Origin: Oscillospiraceae bacterium
GTDB taxonomy: Bacteria > Bacillota > Clostridia > Oscillospirales > Ruminococcaceae
NCBI GenBank assembly: GCA_018110855.1
Contig: JAGBFZ010000427.1
Coordinates: forward strand, 1 to 22,623
Direction: 5' to 3'
DNA: 22,623 nt
Below are positions 1 to 6,186 of the stretch, piece after piece. How positions within the stretch are numbered: position 1 is the stretch's first letter; the number at the start of each line of letters is the position of its first letter. The notes beneath the pieces are model-generated. The model was given only the letters and a program-made list of their open reading frames with translations, was not told the origin of the DNA and ran no database searches. The position numbers and the translations under genes are program-made.

Positions 1-1167
1 ACCTGTCATACCCGACAGCTTGTGATAGAGACGGAAGAAGTTCTGGAATGTGATTGAAGCAAGGGTCTTGGACTCGTGGGCTACCTTTACGCCTTCCTTT
101 GCCTCAATTGCCTGATGGAGACCGTCATTATAGCGGCGGCCCATCATGAGACGGCCTGTAAATTCATCAACGATAACGATCTCGCCTTCGTTTACAACGT
201 AGTCAATATCCTTCTTCATTACGCCGTTTGCCTTGAGAGCCTGATTTACATGGTGGAGAAGAGTGGAGTTTTCAGCATCGTAAAGGTTTGCTACATTGAA
301 ATACTTCTCCGCCTTTTTAACGCCCTGACGGGTGATGGTTGCGGTCTTTGCCTTTTCGTCAATGATGTAATCGCAGTCCTCTGCGATCTCCTCCTGATCG
401 GTCTTTGTGTCCATTTCGGCAACAATGAAAGGCTTTAAGCCCTTGGCAAATTTATCCGCAAGGGTGTACCATTCGGTGGATTTATCTCCTCTTCCCGAAA
501 TGATAAGGGGGGTTCTCGCTTCATCTATAAGGATAGAGTCAACCTCGTCCACGATGGCGAAATTAAATTCTCTCTGAACCTTTTCGCTCTTGTAGATGAC
601 CATGTTGTCACGGAGATAGTCGAAGCCGAACTCGTTGTTTGTACCATAGGTGATATCGCAGTTATATGCCTCACGGCGCTGGTCGTTGTCCAGATCGTGA
701 AGGATACAGCCGATGGTGAGACCTAAGTATCTGTAAACCTTGCCCATTTCCTCCGACTGAGATTTTGCAAGGTAGTCGTTAACAGTTACAACGTGGACGC
801 CCTTGCCGTCGAGAGCGTTCAGATATGAGGCACAGCAGGCAACGAGGGTTTTACCCTCACCTGTTCTCATCTCGGCGATTCGTCCCTGATGAAGAACGAT
901 GGCACCGATTATCTGCACGGGATAGGGCTTCTTGCCCAGAACTCTGTATGCCGCTTCTCTTACGGTTGCAAGAGCCTCGGGAAGAATGTCGTCAAGAGTC
1001 TCGCCGTTTGCAAGTCTTTCTTTAAATTCGGGGGTCTTTCCCTTCAGCTCCTTTTCACTGAGCTTGCTGTATTCCTCATCAAGGTCTAATACCTTCTGCT
1101 TTATCGGGTCAATTTTTTTCAGCTCTCTTTTGCTGTAATTTCCGAAAAGTCCGTCTAAAATACCCAT
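1..1167 (-). CDS. secA: Protein translocase ATPase SecA, N-terminal part (cut by window edge)
   Basis: SecA is the motor ATPase that pushes unfolded preproteins through the SecYEG channel at the membrane. Only the first 389 residues are in the window, less than half of the usual 800-950; the reading frame is open to base 1. Visible are the Walker A motif MRTGEGKT (residues 100-107), the Walker B/DEAD-type motif VDEVDS (about 206-211) followed by DEAR, and the start of the preprotein cross-linking domain. The Q-motif side ([19 protein letters not shown]) precedes Walker A as in the family. The ATG at 1167 is preceded by AAGGTGGA at 1177-1184 (9-nt spacing) and gives the typical SecA N-terminus [18 protein letters not shown]. 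It is transcribed away from lysC from a consensus promoter. Nothing suggests a second-copy SecA2, but the C-terminal half is not seen. Confidence 0.97.
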   Translation of the reverse strand, partial: MGILDGLFGNYSKRELKKIDPIKQKVLDLDEEYSKLSEKELKGKTPEFKERLANGETLDDILPEALATVREAAYRVLGKKPYPVQIIGAIVLHQGRIAEMRTGEGKTLVACCASYLNALDGKGVHVVTVNDYLAKSQSEEMGKVYRYLGLTIGCILHDLDNDQRREAYNCDITYGTNNEFGFDYLRDNMVIYKSEKVQREFNFAIVDEVDSILIDEARTPLIISGRGDKSTEWYTLADKFAKGLKPFIVAEMDTKTDQEEIAEDCDYIIDEKAKTATITRQGVKKAEKYFNVANLYDAENSTLLHHVNQALKANGVMKKDIDYVVNEGEIVIVDEFTGRLMMGRRYNDGLHQAIEAKEGVKVAHESKTLASITFQNFFRLYHKLSGMTG

Positions 1168-1201
1168 TCCTTTTATTCCACCTTATTATATATATTGATT
1201 C

Positions 1202-1227
1202 AATGCATAAAAGTGATAATGCATAAA
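1202..1227 (-). repeat. Two 10-bp direct repeats in the secA leader
   Basis: AATGCATAAA occurs at 1202-1211 and again at 1218-1227, 16 bp apart, inside the predicted 5' untranslated region of secA. A shorter GCATAA copy overlaps the promoter spacer at 1260-1265. The spacing of about one and a half helical turns could suit a DNA- or RNA-binding regulator, but in AT-rich DNA this may be chance. Confidence 0.4.
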
Positions 1228-1251
1228 TACGCACAACTATGCTTATATATT

Positions 1252-1280
1252 ATTATAGCGCATAATTCAAGTCGTGTCAA
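1252..1280 (-). promoter_or_regulatory. Consensus vegetative promoter of secA
   Basis: On the minus strand, TTGACA (1275-1280) and TATAAT (1252-1257) are separated by exactly 17 bp, a perfect match to the housekeeping sigma-A/sigma-70 consensus. It lies about 85-110 bp upstream of the secA ATG, predicting a leader of about 75-80 nt. Confidence 0.88.
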
Positions 1281-1328
1281 TATGTTTTTTTATAGATGAA
1301 TTATATTACGGAAAAGACTACAATGTGT

Positions 1329-1376
1329 CCGTCTCTCAAATACAGCAGTATTTCCTAAAAGGACAAGGAGAGACGG
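1329..1376. other. Dyad element with three nested stems between the secA and lysC promoters
   Basis: A perfect 9-bp inverted repeat (1329-1337 with 1368-1376, arm CCGTCTCTC) encloses a perfect 6-bp hairpin (AAATAC-AGCA-GTATTT, 1338-1353) and a small CCT-AAA-AGG hairpin (1354-1362), so an RNA of either strand could fold as a three-way junction. No U-tract follows on either strand, so it is not a terminator. It lies upstream of the predicted lysC start site, so it would not be in that transcript. I recognise no riboswitch or ribozyme core in it. It could be an operator, a small-RNA fragment or chance. Confidence 0.45.
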
Positions 1377-1400
1377 GAAAAAATTTGTCTTATATGGCAA

Positions 1401-1429
1401 TTGACCGAGGGCGAAAAATAGGATATAAT
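1401..1429 (+). promoter_or_regulatory. Near-consensus vegetative promoter of lysC
   Basis: TTGACC (1401-1406) and TATAAT (1424-1429) are spaced by 17 bp, 11 of 12 consensus bases. The predicted start is near 1436, giving a leader of about 65 nt. That is too short for a lysine riboswitch, and none is visible. Confidence 0.82.
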
Positions 1430-1500
1430 GTAATAGTATTAATATACGATACAAGGGGATTTCCCTCATATATATTCATTAAAATGGAGAAGATAGTATT

Positions 1501-2826
1501 ATGGAAAACACTAAGGTAGTCAAGTTCGGCGGAAGCTCTCTTGCCGACGCAGGACAGTTCCGCAAGGTGGCGGATATCGTTCTTTCAGACCCCGCAAGAA
1601 GATTCGTTGTGGCTTCCGCTCCCGGAAAGCGTCACAGCGGAGATACAAAGGTCACAGATATGCTTTACGGCTGCTACGATCTCGCCGTTAAGGGAGAGAG
1701 CTTCGACAAGGCATTTGAGGCTATCGAGGAACGCTTCAATTCAATTATAAACGAGCTTGGCATCGAGCTTTCTCTTGCAGACGAATTTGCAAACATCAAG
1801 AACGCTTTCGCTCACAGGGCGGGCAGAGATTATGCAGCAAGCCGCGGTGAATATCTTAATTCCATTGTTCTTGCAAAATTTTTAGGCTTTGATTTTATTG
1901 ACCCTGCAGGCTATATCCGCTTTGACGAAAAGGGCGCTTTCGACCTTGAGACCACACGTTCCCTTCTCGCTCCGAGGCTTGCTTCTTCGGCTCATGCGGT
2001 AATTCCCGGATTCTACGGCTCAATGCCCAATGATACCATCAAGACCTTCTCAAGAGGCGGCTCGGACGTTACAGGCTCCATCGTTGCAAACGCTGTGAAT
2101 GCCGTTATCTACGAGAACTGGACCGATGTAAGCGGCTTCCTTATCTGCGACCCCAGAGTTGTTGATAATCCTAAGCCTATCACCACCATCACTTACAGAG
2201 AGCTGAGAGAGCTTGCTTATATGGGAGCCACAGTTCTTCACGAGGACGCTATTTTCCCCGTAAGAAAAGCAGGCATACCCATCAACATCAAGAACACAAA
2301 TCACCCCGAGGACAGGGGAACCTTCATCGTTTCCGAGACTGCGGAAACATCAAAGTACACCATTACAGGTATTGCGGGCAAGAAGGGCTTTTCCGTTATA
2401 CAGATAGAAAAGGACATGATGAATGCGGAGCTGGGCTTCGGCAGAAATGTTCTCAGAGTTCTGGAGAAAAACGGTCTCTGCTTCGAGCATATGCCTTCGG
2501 GTATTGACACCATGAGCATTGTTGTTAATTCCGAGGCGCTTATCGGCAAGGAAAAGGCTATCATTGACGAGATCAATTTCCGCTGCCACCCCGACAAGCT
2601 TGAGATAGAGAATAATCTTGCACTTATCGCCGTTGTCGGACGGAGCATGAGAAAGGCAAGAGGTACAGCGGGCAGACTGTTCAGCGCACTTGCTCATGCA
2701 AGAGTCAATGTTAAGATGATAGATCAGGGCTCCTCCGAGCTTAACATCATCATCGGCGTTGAGGAAGAGGATTTCGAGACTGCAACACGGGCAATTTACG
2801 ATATGTTCGTGCTTCCTCAGGAGTGA
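1501..2826 (+). CDS. lysC: Aspartate kinase (monofunctional, ACT-domain regulated)
   Basis: Phosphorylates L-aspartate to 4-aspartyl phosphate, the first committed step to lysine, methionine, threonine and diaminopimelate for the cell wall. The N-terminal kinase domain shows KFGGSS (residues 8-13, substrate/ATP loop), SRGEY (114-118), FSRGGSDVTG (183-192) and NWTDV (206-210). Two C-terminal ACT domains follow (about 286-345 and 372-437), the usual site of feedback inhibition by lysine or threonine. At 441 aa it belongs to the longer class of monofunctional kinases rather than the ~400-aa Bacillus LysC-II type, and no homoserine dehydrogenase domain is fused. The ATG at 1501 follows TGGAGA (1485-1490). 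No terminator is visible before the inverted repeat and gltA. Which end product inhibits it cannot be read from the sequence. Confidence 0.96.
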   Translation: MENTKVVKFGGSSLADAGQFRKVADIVLSDPARRFVVASAPGKRHSGDTKVTDMLYGCYDLAVKGESFDKAFEAIEERFNSIINELGIELSLADEFANIKNAFAHRAGRDYAASRGEYLNSIVLAKFLGFDFIDPAGYIRFDEKGAFDLETTRSLLAPRLASSAHAVIPGFYGSMPNDTIKTFSRGGSDVTGSIVANAVNAVIYENWTDVSGFLICDPRVVDNPKPITTITYRELRELAYMGATVLHEDAIFPVRKAGIPINIKNTNHPEDRGTFIVSETAETSKYTITGIAGKKGFSVIQIEKDMMNAELGFGRNVLRVLEKNGLCFEHMPSGIDTMSIVVNSEALIGKEKAIIDEINFRCHPDKLEIENNLALIAVVGRSMRKARGTAGRLFSALAHARVNVKMIDQGSSELNIIIGVEEEDFETATRAIYDMFVLPQE

Positions 2827-2860
2827 TCTCCGCTTTCTTTGTAAATGGATTTGTACAATG

Positions 2861-2995
2861 ATGTGCAGAGGTAATTATACTTTTCGCTGCTGCAAACGTC
2901 AGAGAAATGCCCGCAAAAGCTTTGATATATGCGGTTTTGCGAGCAGAGATCTGTTACGTTTGCAAAAGCGAAAAGTATATCATTCCGCTGCACAT
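2861..2995. repeat. Long imperfect inverted repeat between lysC and gltA (possible MITE-like element)
   Basis: The left arm (2861-2899) and right arm (2956-2995) are inverted copies sharing the blocks ATGTGCAG, GG, ATACTTTTCGCT and TGCAAACGT, with only short mismatched segments between. The 56-bp interior can continue the stem (CAGA 2900-2903 with TCTG 2950-2953) and has its own GCAAAA/TTTTGC pairing (2913-2918 with 2935-2940). The direct repeat TTGTA flanks it at 2851-2855 and 2997-3001, like a short target duplication, although these bases also fit the inverted repeat (TTGTACAA is palindromic). The element ends just before the gltA ribosome site GAAAGGA. It could be a miniature inverted-repeat transposable element or a cis-acting hairpin. 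No transposase is present. Confidence 0.8.
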
Positions 2996-3021
2996 TTTGT
3001 ATATGAAAGGACTGGTAAAAT

Positions 3022-4350
3022 ATGGATAAGCTTTACAAGGCTTACACGGAAAACAACAAGATCGACCCCAAGTATTACGATAAATTCAGCGTAAAAAGAG
3101 GACTCAGAAACCCCGACGGCTCGGGCGTTATGGCGGGTGTTACAAATATATGCAACGTTCACGGATATGTGCTCAACGAGGGCGAGAAGTTCCCCGATGA
3201 GGGAAAGCTGGTTTTCCGCGGCTACAATATCAATGACCTTGTGGAAAATGTTGTTGCCGAGAACCGTTTCGGCTATGAGGAGATAGCATATCTTCTGCTG
3301 GCAGGCAAGCTTCCCGACAAGGAGGAGCTTGAGAGCTTCGGCAGGCTTCTTGACAGCAACAGAGAGCTTCCCGACGGATTTTTTGAGGATATGATACTTA
3401 AAGCTCCCTCAAAAAATATCATGAACAAGATGTCCCGTTCGGTGCTTGCACTTTATTCCTATGATGACTGTCCCGATGATACGGGGGCAAAGCATGAGGT
3501 TGACACGGCTATTTCTATAATCGCAAAGATGCCCGTTATCATGGTTGACGCTTACAATGTCAAGCAGAGATATTACAATCACGGCACAATGTTCATGCAC
3601 CCCATTACTCCGGGGCTTTCCACTGCGGAAACTATTCTTTCCCTGCTTCGTCCCGACAGGCAGTACACCGATGAGGAGGCAAAGCTCCTTGACATCATGC
3701 TCATGCTCCATGCCGAGCATGGCGGCGGAAACAACTCCACATTTACCTGCCGAGTTCTTACATCTTCGGGAACAGACCCCTATGCTGCATATTCCGCTGC
3801 TATCGGCTCTCTCAAGGGACCCCGTCACGGCGGCGCAAACCACAAGGTGCTTGAAATGCAGCGCTGTGTTATGGAAAATGTTCAGCACTGGGACAACGAG
3901 GGAGAGGTTGCCGATTTCCTTACAAAGATTCTCAAGAAGGAAGCAGGAGACGGCAGCGGTCTTATTTACGGCATGGGTCATGCGGTTTATACCCTCTCCG
4001 ACCCCAGAGCCGTTATCCTCAAGAAGAATGCGGAAAAGATGGCGATAAACAGCGAATTTGAGCCTGAGTACAGGCTTCTTGAGACCATTGAACGTCTCAC
4101 TCCCGAGCTTTTCAAGACTGTCAGGGGCAACGACAAGGATATGTGTGCCAATGTGGATATGTACAGCGGCTTTGTTTATAAGATGCTGGGCATTCCCGAG
4201 GATCTGTACACGCCTTTGTTTGCTACATCAAGAATGGCAGGCTGGTGTGCTCACCGCTTTGAGGAGTCTATGACAAGCAAGAGGATAATCCGTCCCGCTT
4301 ACAAGAGCGTAAGCAAGGAAAAGGGTTATGTAAAGCTCTGCGACAGATAA
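3022..4350 (+). CDS. gltA: Citrate synthase
   Basis: Condenses acetyl-CoA and oxaloacetate to citrate. In an anaerobe this most likely feeds 2-oxoglutarate and glutamate synthesis rather than a full citric acid cycle. At 442 aa it has the usual length. The catalytic triad is recognisable: His269 in GPRHGGAN, His320 in GMGHAVYTLSDPRA and Asp379 in NVDMYSGFVYKMLGIP, and the conserved LHAEHGGGN segment surrounds His233. It has the additional N-terminal segment (first ~60 residues) seen in many clostridial enzymes. The ATG at 3022 is preceded by GAAAGGA (3005-3011, 10-nt spacing). It follows lysC in the same direction, separated by 195 bp that are mostly the inverted repeat. Its own promoter is not clear; a weak TATACT lies inside the left arm of the repeat. 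A strong terminator follows the gene. Confidence 0.96.
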   Translation: MDKLYKAYTENNKIDPKYYDKFSVKRGLRNPDGSGVMAGVTNICNVHGYVLNEGEKFPDEGKLVFRGYNINDLVENVVAENRFGYEEIAYLLLAGKLPDKEELESFGRLLDSNRELPDGFFEDMILKAPSKNIMNKMSRSVLALYSYDDCPDDTGAKHEVDTAISIIAKMPVIMVDAYNVKQRYYNHGTMFMHPITPGLSTAETILSLLRPDRQYTDEEAKLLDIMLMLHAEHGGGNNSTFTCRVLTSSGTDPYAAYSAAIGSLKGPRHGGANHKVLEMQRCVMENVQHWDNEGEVADFLTKILKKEAGDGSGLIYGMGHAVYTLSDPRAVILKKNAEKMAINSEFEPEYRLLETIERLTPELFKTVRGNDKDMCANVDMYSGFVYKMLGIPEDLYTPLFATSRMAGWCAHRFEESMTSKRIIRPAYKSVSKEKGYVKLCDR

Positions 4351-4366
4351 TTACTGATATAAATGT

Positions 4367-4406
4367 ACAGCCGCTTCCGTTTTGTTACGGGAGCGGCTGT
4401 GATTTT
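4367..4406 (+). terminator. Rho-independent terminator after gltA
   Basis: A 14-bp stem (4367-4380 with 4387-4400, one G-U pair) with a 6-nt loop is followed by GATTTTT. It sits 16 nt after the gltA stop codon. The convergent membrane-protein gene ends at 4409, so the hairpin may stop both transcripts, although the T-run on the minus strand is weak. Confidence 0.92.
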
Positions 4407-4408
4407 TG

Positions 4409-4921
4409 TCATTCTTCGCTGTTCATTTTCTCAATGACCTTATTGTTTCTTATTGCATACAATCCCACGATGCAAAAGGTCAGATAGACAAGTCCGATAT
4501 AAAGCCTGAAAAAAATGCTCATAGAATACCAACACCACATATACATGATACCGATCGCCAGATATACAATAATATAGCTTTTTTTGCCCGCAGCTTTTGC
4601 AAATTTAGCACTCATAAGTCCCTTTGCTGAGGTCTTTGCCGCATAGAAAATGTACATTGCCAGATCAATAAGCTCAATAATAATTCCGAATACCGACAGC
4701 GAGAGATTATAATGGTCCTTGAACTCGGCTGTGATGAGCATTGCTATGGATACGATAAGCCATATCCAATATGATGTCTGAAATATCCCGAAGGTAAGCT
4801 TGTAGGATTCTGCCTTCTGCATTTCATCGAGATCCTTGTCACTGATAAGATCGCCTGCGGACTCCTGCGGCTCAATTCCTATTGAAGCAGGGTCGAAAAG
4901 CTTTTCTTTTTTGTTGCTCAT
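4409..4921 (-). CDS. Four-helix integral membrane protein of unknown function, partner of an XRE regulator
   Basis: I do not recognise a named family. The 170-aa protein has a charged N-terminal tail (about 42 residues, acidic) and four hydrophobic segments at about 43-64, 74-95, 115-137 and 139-157, with short loops and a charged C-terminus, so an inner-membrane location is expected. The ATG at 4921 is chosen because GAGGAGGAAT lies directly upstream and because it begins 1 nt after the stop codon of the regulator gene, implying translational coupling. An upstream in-frame ATG would overlap the regulator. Small XRE regulator plus multi-TM partner operons are common in Firmicutes. The membrane protein may be the regulated product or may sequester the regulator, but both roles are inference. 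Confidence 0.82.
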   Translation of the reverse strand: MSNKKEKLFDPASIGIEPQESAGDLISDKDLDEMQKAESYKLTFGIFQTSYWIWLIVSIAMLITAEFKDHYNLSLSVFGIIIELIDLAMYIFYAAKTSAKGLMSAKFAKAAGKKSYIIVYLAIGIMYMWCWYSMSIFFRLYIGLVYLTFCIVGLYAIRNNKVIEKMNSEE

Positions 4922-4922
4922 A

Positions 4923-5129
4923 TTATTCCTCCTCATTTCCCCAGAATAATTCGTCAAGTGTTTTTCCAAGCGTTTTGCATATATCAATGCAAAGCTTTAA
5001 AGTTGGGTTGTAGTCGCCCTTTTCAATGGCGTTTATTGTCTGCCTTGAGACTCCGACTGCCTCCGCAAGCTGCTGCTGGGACATATCGAGCGCCGCCCGT
5101 GCGGATTTCAGCTTCAGGTTTTTAGCCAT
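4923..5129 (-). CDS. Small XRE/Cro-type helix-turn-helix transcriptional regulator
   Basis: This is a 68-residue single-domain DNA-binding protein. The helix-turn-helix lies at about residues 17-37 (SQQQLAEAVGVSRQTINAIE), followed by the typical third and fourth helices (NPTLKLCIDICKTLGKTLDELF). It has no effector or dimerisation extension. This size and layout match the short YozG-like regulators that usually precede a membrane-protein gene and often repress their own operon. The ATG at 5129 sits 11-12 nt after AGGAAGG. Its promoter is a perfect vegetative consensus with overlapping symmetric repeats, which suggests autoregulation. The target genes are unknown. Confidence 0.93.
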   Translation of the reverse strand: MAKNLKLKSARAALDMSQQQLAEAVGVSRQTINAIEKGDYNPTLKLCIDICKTLGKTLDELFWGNEEE

Positions 5130-5157
5130 TCTATCGCCTGCCCTTCCTTATGATCCT

Positions 5158-5186
5158 ATTATATCACACACATTACATTGTGTCAA
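5158..5186 (-). promoter_or_regulatory. Perfect vegetative promoter with operator-like repeats for the XRE operon
   Basis: On the minus strand TTGACA (5181-5186) and TATAAT (5158-5163) are 17 bp apart. Overlapping the -35 box and spacer is the inverted repeat ACACA-ATGTAA-TGTGT. A second partly matching TGTGT/ACACA pair straddles the region upstream of the -35 box. A strong promoter overlaid with symmetric sites is typical of an autorepressed XRE regulator. The promoter is clear; the operator is inferred. Confidence 0.85.
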
Positions 5187-5257
5187 GTATATTTTACACA
5201 TTGTAGTATATATTTTTCTGTTTGTAAATTATATTTATATGATAATAATATACAAAA

Positions 5258-5299
5258 CCAAAAAACAGCACGGACATTCCGAAGAATATCCGTGCTGTA
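5258..5299 (-). terminator. Terminator of the late flagellar operon
   Basis: On the minus strand a 15-bp stem (5265-5279 with 5284-5298, one U-G pair) closes on a C(UUCG)G tetraloop and is followed by TTTTTT. It lies about 25 nt after the last gene of the flagellar operon, so it marks the operon end. Confidence 0.93.
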
Positions 5300-5322
5300 T
5301 GTGTATTGAGTTGAAAAATTAA

Positions 5323-5790
5323 TCAATGTGCGGAATTCAGCTTGCTGCCCTTGTTTACATCAACAGCAGTGGCACCGAAATAGTTTACCACCTTTTTGCT
5401 TTTGGCGGTCTTTGTCATTTCGGCGTATGTCTCATCACGCATCTGCTCAAGGCGTTCAATGGCAAGCTTGTCATTTTTCTTGATGGAATCGGTCAGCTTT
5501 TTCAGCTCACCGATCTTCTCGGACAGCTCAAGCATGGAGCCTGTCAGCCCGTCTATCTCCTCGAAGGAAAGCAGGGCGTTTATGGTGTCCTTACGCTCGA
5601 TGGAGCGTGAGTTTATCAGGCTGCGCATTTCCATTGATATGCCGTCCACGGCGGTAACAATGTCCTGCCGCTGTCTGATAAGGTCGCCGACACCGTCAAT
5701 ATCCTCGTAGATTATCCGTGAGGTAATGTCATTATAGTGCCTGAGCTGGTCGATCTTCTTATCCACCAGTTCCAGAAGTCTGGGGTCCAT
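5323..5790 (-). CDS. FliT-like flagellar coiled-coil protein (putative export chaperone)
   Basis: This 155-aa, highly charged and almost entirely helical protein has heptad-like leucine/isoleucine spacing and no signal peptide or membrane segment. Its position as the last gene after fliD and fliS is where Firmicutes usually carry a FliT-type chaperone for the cap protein FliD. Sequence similarity to FliT proper is too weak to see by eye, so the assignment rests on size, helical character and location. The ATG at 5790 follows GGGAGGTCAG, 13 nt after the fliS stop. An upstream in-frame ATG would overlap fliS and lacks a ribosome site. The alternative is an uncharacterised flagellar accessory protein. 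Confidence 0.72.
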   Translation of the reverse strand: MDPRLLELVDKKIDQLRHYNDITSRIIYEDIDGVGDLIRQRQDIVTAVDGISMEMRSLINSRSIERKDTINALLSFEEIDGLTGSMLELSEKIGELKKLTDSIKKNDKLAIERLEQMRDETYAEMTKTAKSKKVVNYFGATAVDVNKGSKLNSAH

Positions 5791-5803
5791 AGGCTGACCT
5801 CCC

Positions 5804-6166
5804 TTATCTTGCGATCTTGCTTGCTTCAAAAAAGGCATCTCTGATCTCGGTTATCATGGGAAGGATCTCCTTCAGTATCTCGGGATCCTTTTTGATATTA
5901 GCCTCCACAAGTCTTTCACGGAAATACTGATACAGAGCCGCTAAATTATCGGATATCTCGTACTTTACCTTGAGATGCGAATCTAATGCATCTACTATAT
6001 CACTTACTCTTGTGATGGAATTGTGGGCTTTGGGGATATCCTTATCCTCAATGAAGATGATCGCCTTGTTGATTTCGGTGATCGCCTTGTCATACAGGGC
6101 GATCAGGAGCTGAGCAGGGGGCATTGTGTTGACAGACTGCTGCATATATTTCTGATAGGGGTTCAT
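5804..6166 (-). CDS. fliS: Flagellin export chaperone FliS
   Basis: FliS binds the C-terminal helix of flagellin in the cytoplasm, prevents premature polymerisation and delivers it to the export gate. In Firmicutes it also takes part in the FliW/CsrA switch, since flagellin released from it can titrate FliW. The 120-aa length and the N-terminus MNPYQKYMQQSVNTMPPAQL, with the family's PxxLLIALYDKAI helix, are diagnostic. The remainder is a four-helix bundle as expected. The ATG at 6166 is preceded by GGAGGA. It lies 20 nt downstream of fliD and is translated in the same operon. The flagellin gene it serves is not in the window. Confidence 0.95.
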   Translation of the reverse strand: MNPYQKYMQQSVNTMPPAQLLIALYDKAITEINKAIIFIEDKDIPKAHNSITRVSDIVDALDSHLKVKYEISDNLAALYQYFRERLVEANIKKDPEILKEILPMITEIRDAFFEASKIAR

Positions 6167-6186
6167 TTTAATCCTCCGATATTATA

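Noticed and set aside
1329..1500. Lysine riboswitch upstream of lysC
   Set aside because: The predicted transcript leader is only about 65 nt, far shorter than the ~170-nt lysine aptamer, and no matching core is visible.
1274..1519. 81-codon plus-strand reading frame upstream of lysC
   Set aside because: It runs through the promoter region and into lysC in another frame, has no ribosome site and shows no protein-like composition.
3409..3981. 190-codon minus-strand reading frame inside gltA
   Set aside because: It is a shadow of the citrate synthase gene, Cys/His/Val-rich as expected of antisense frames in this codon usage.
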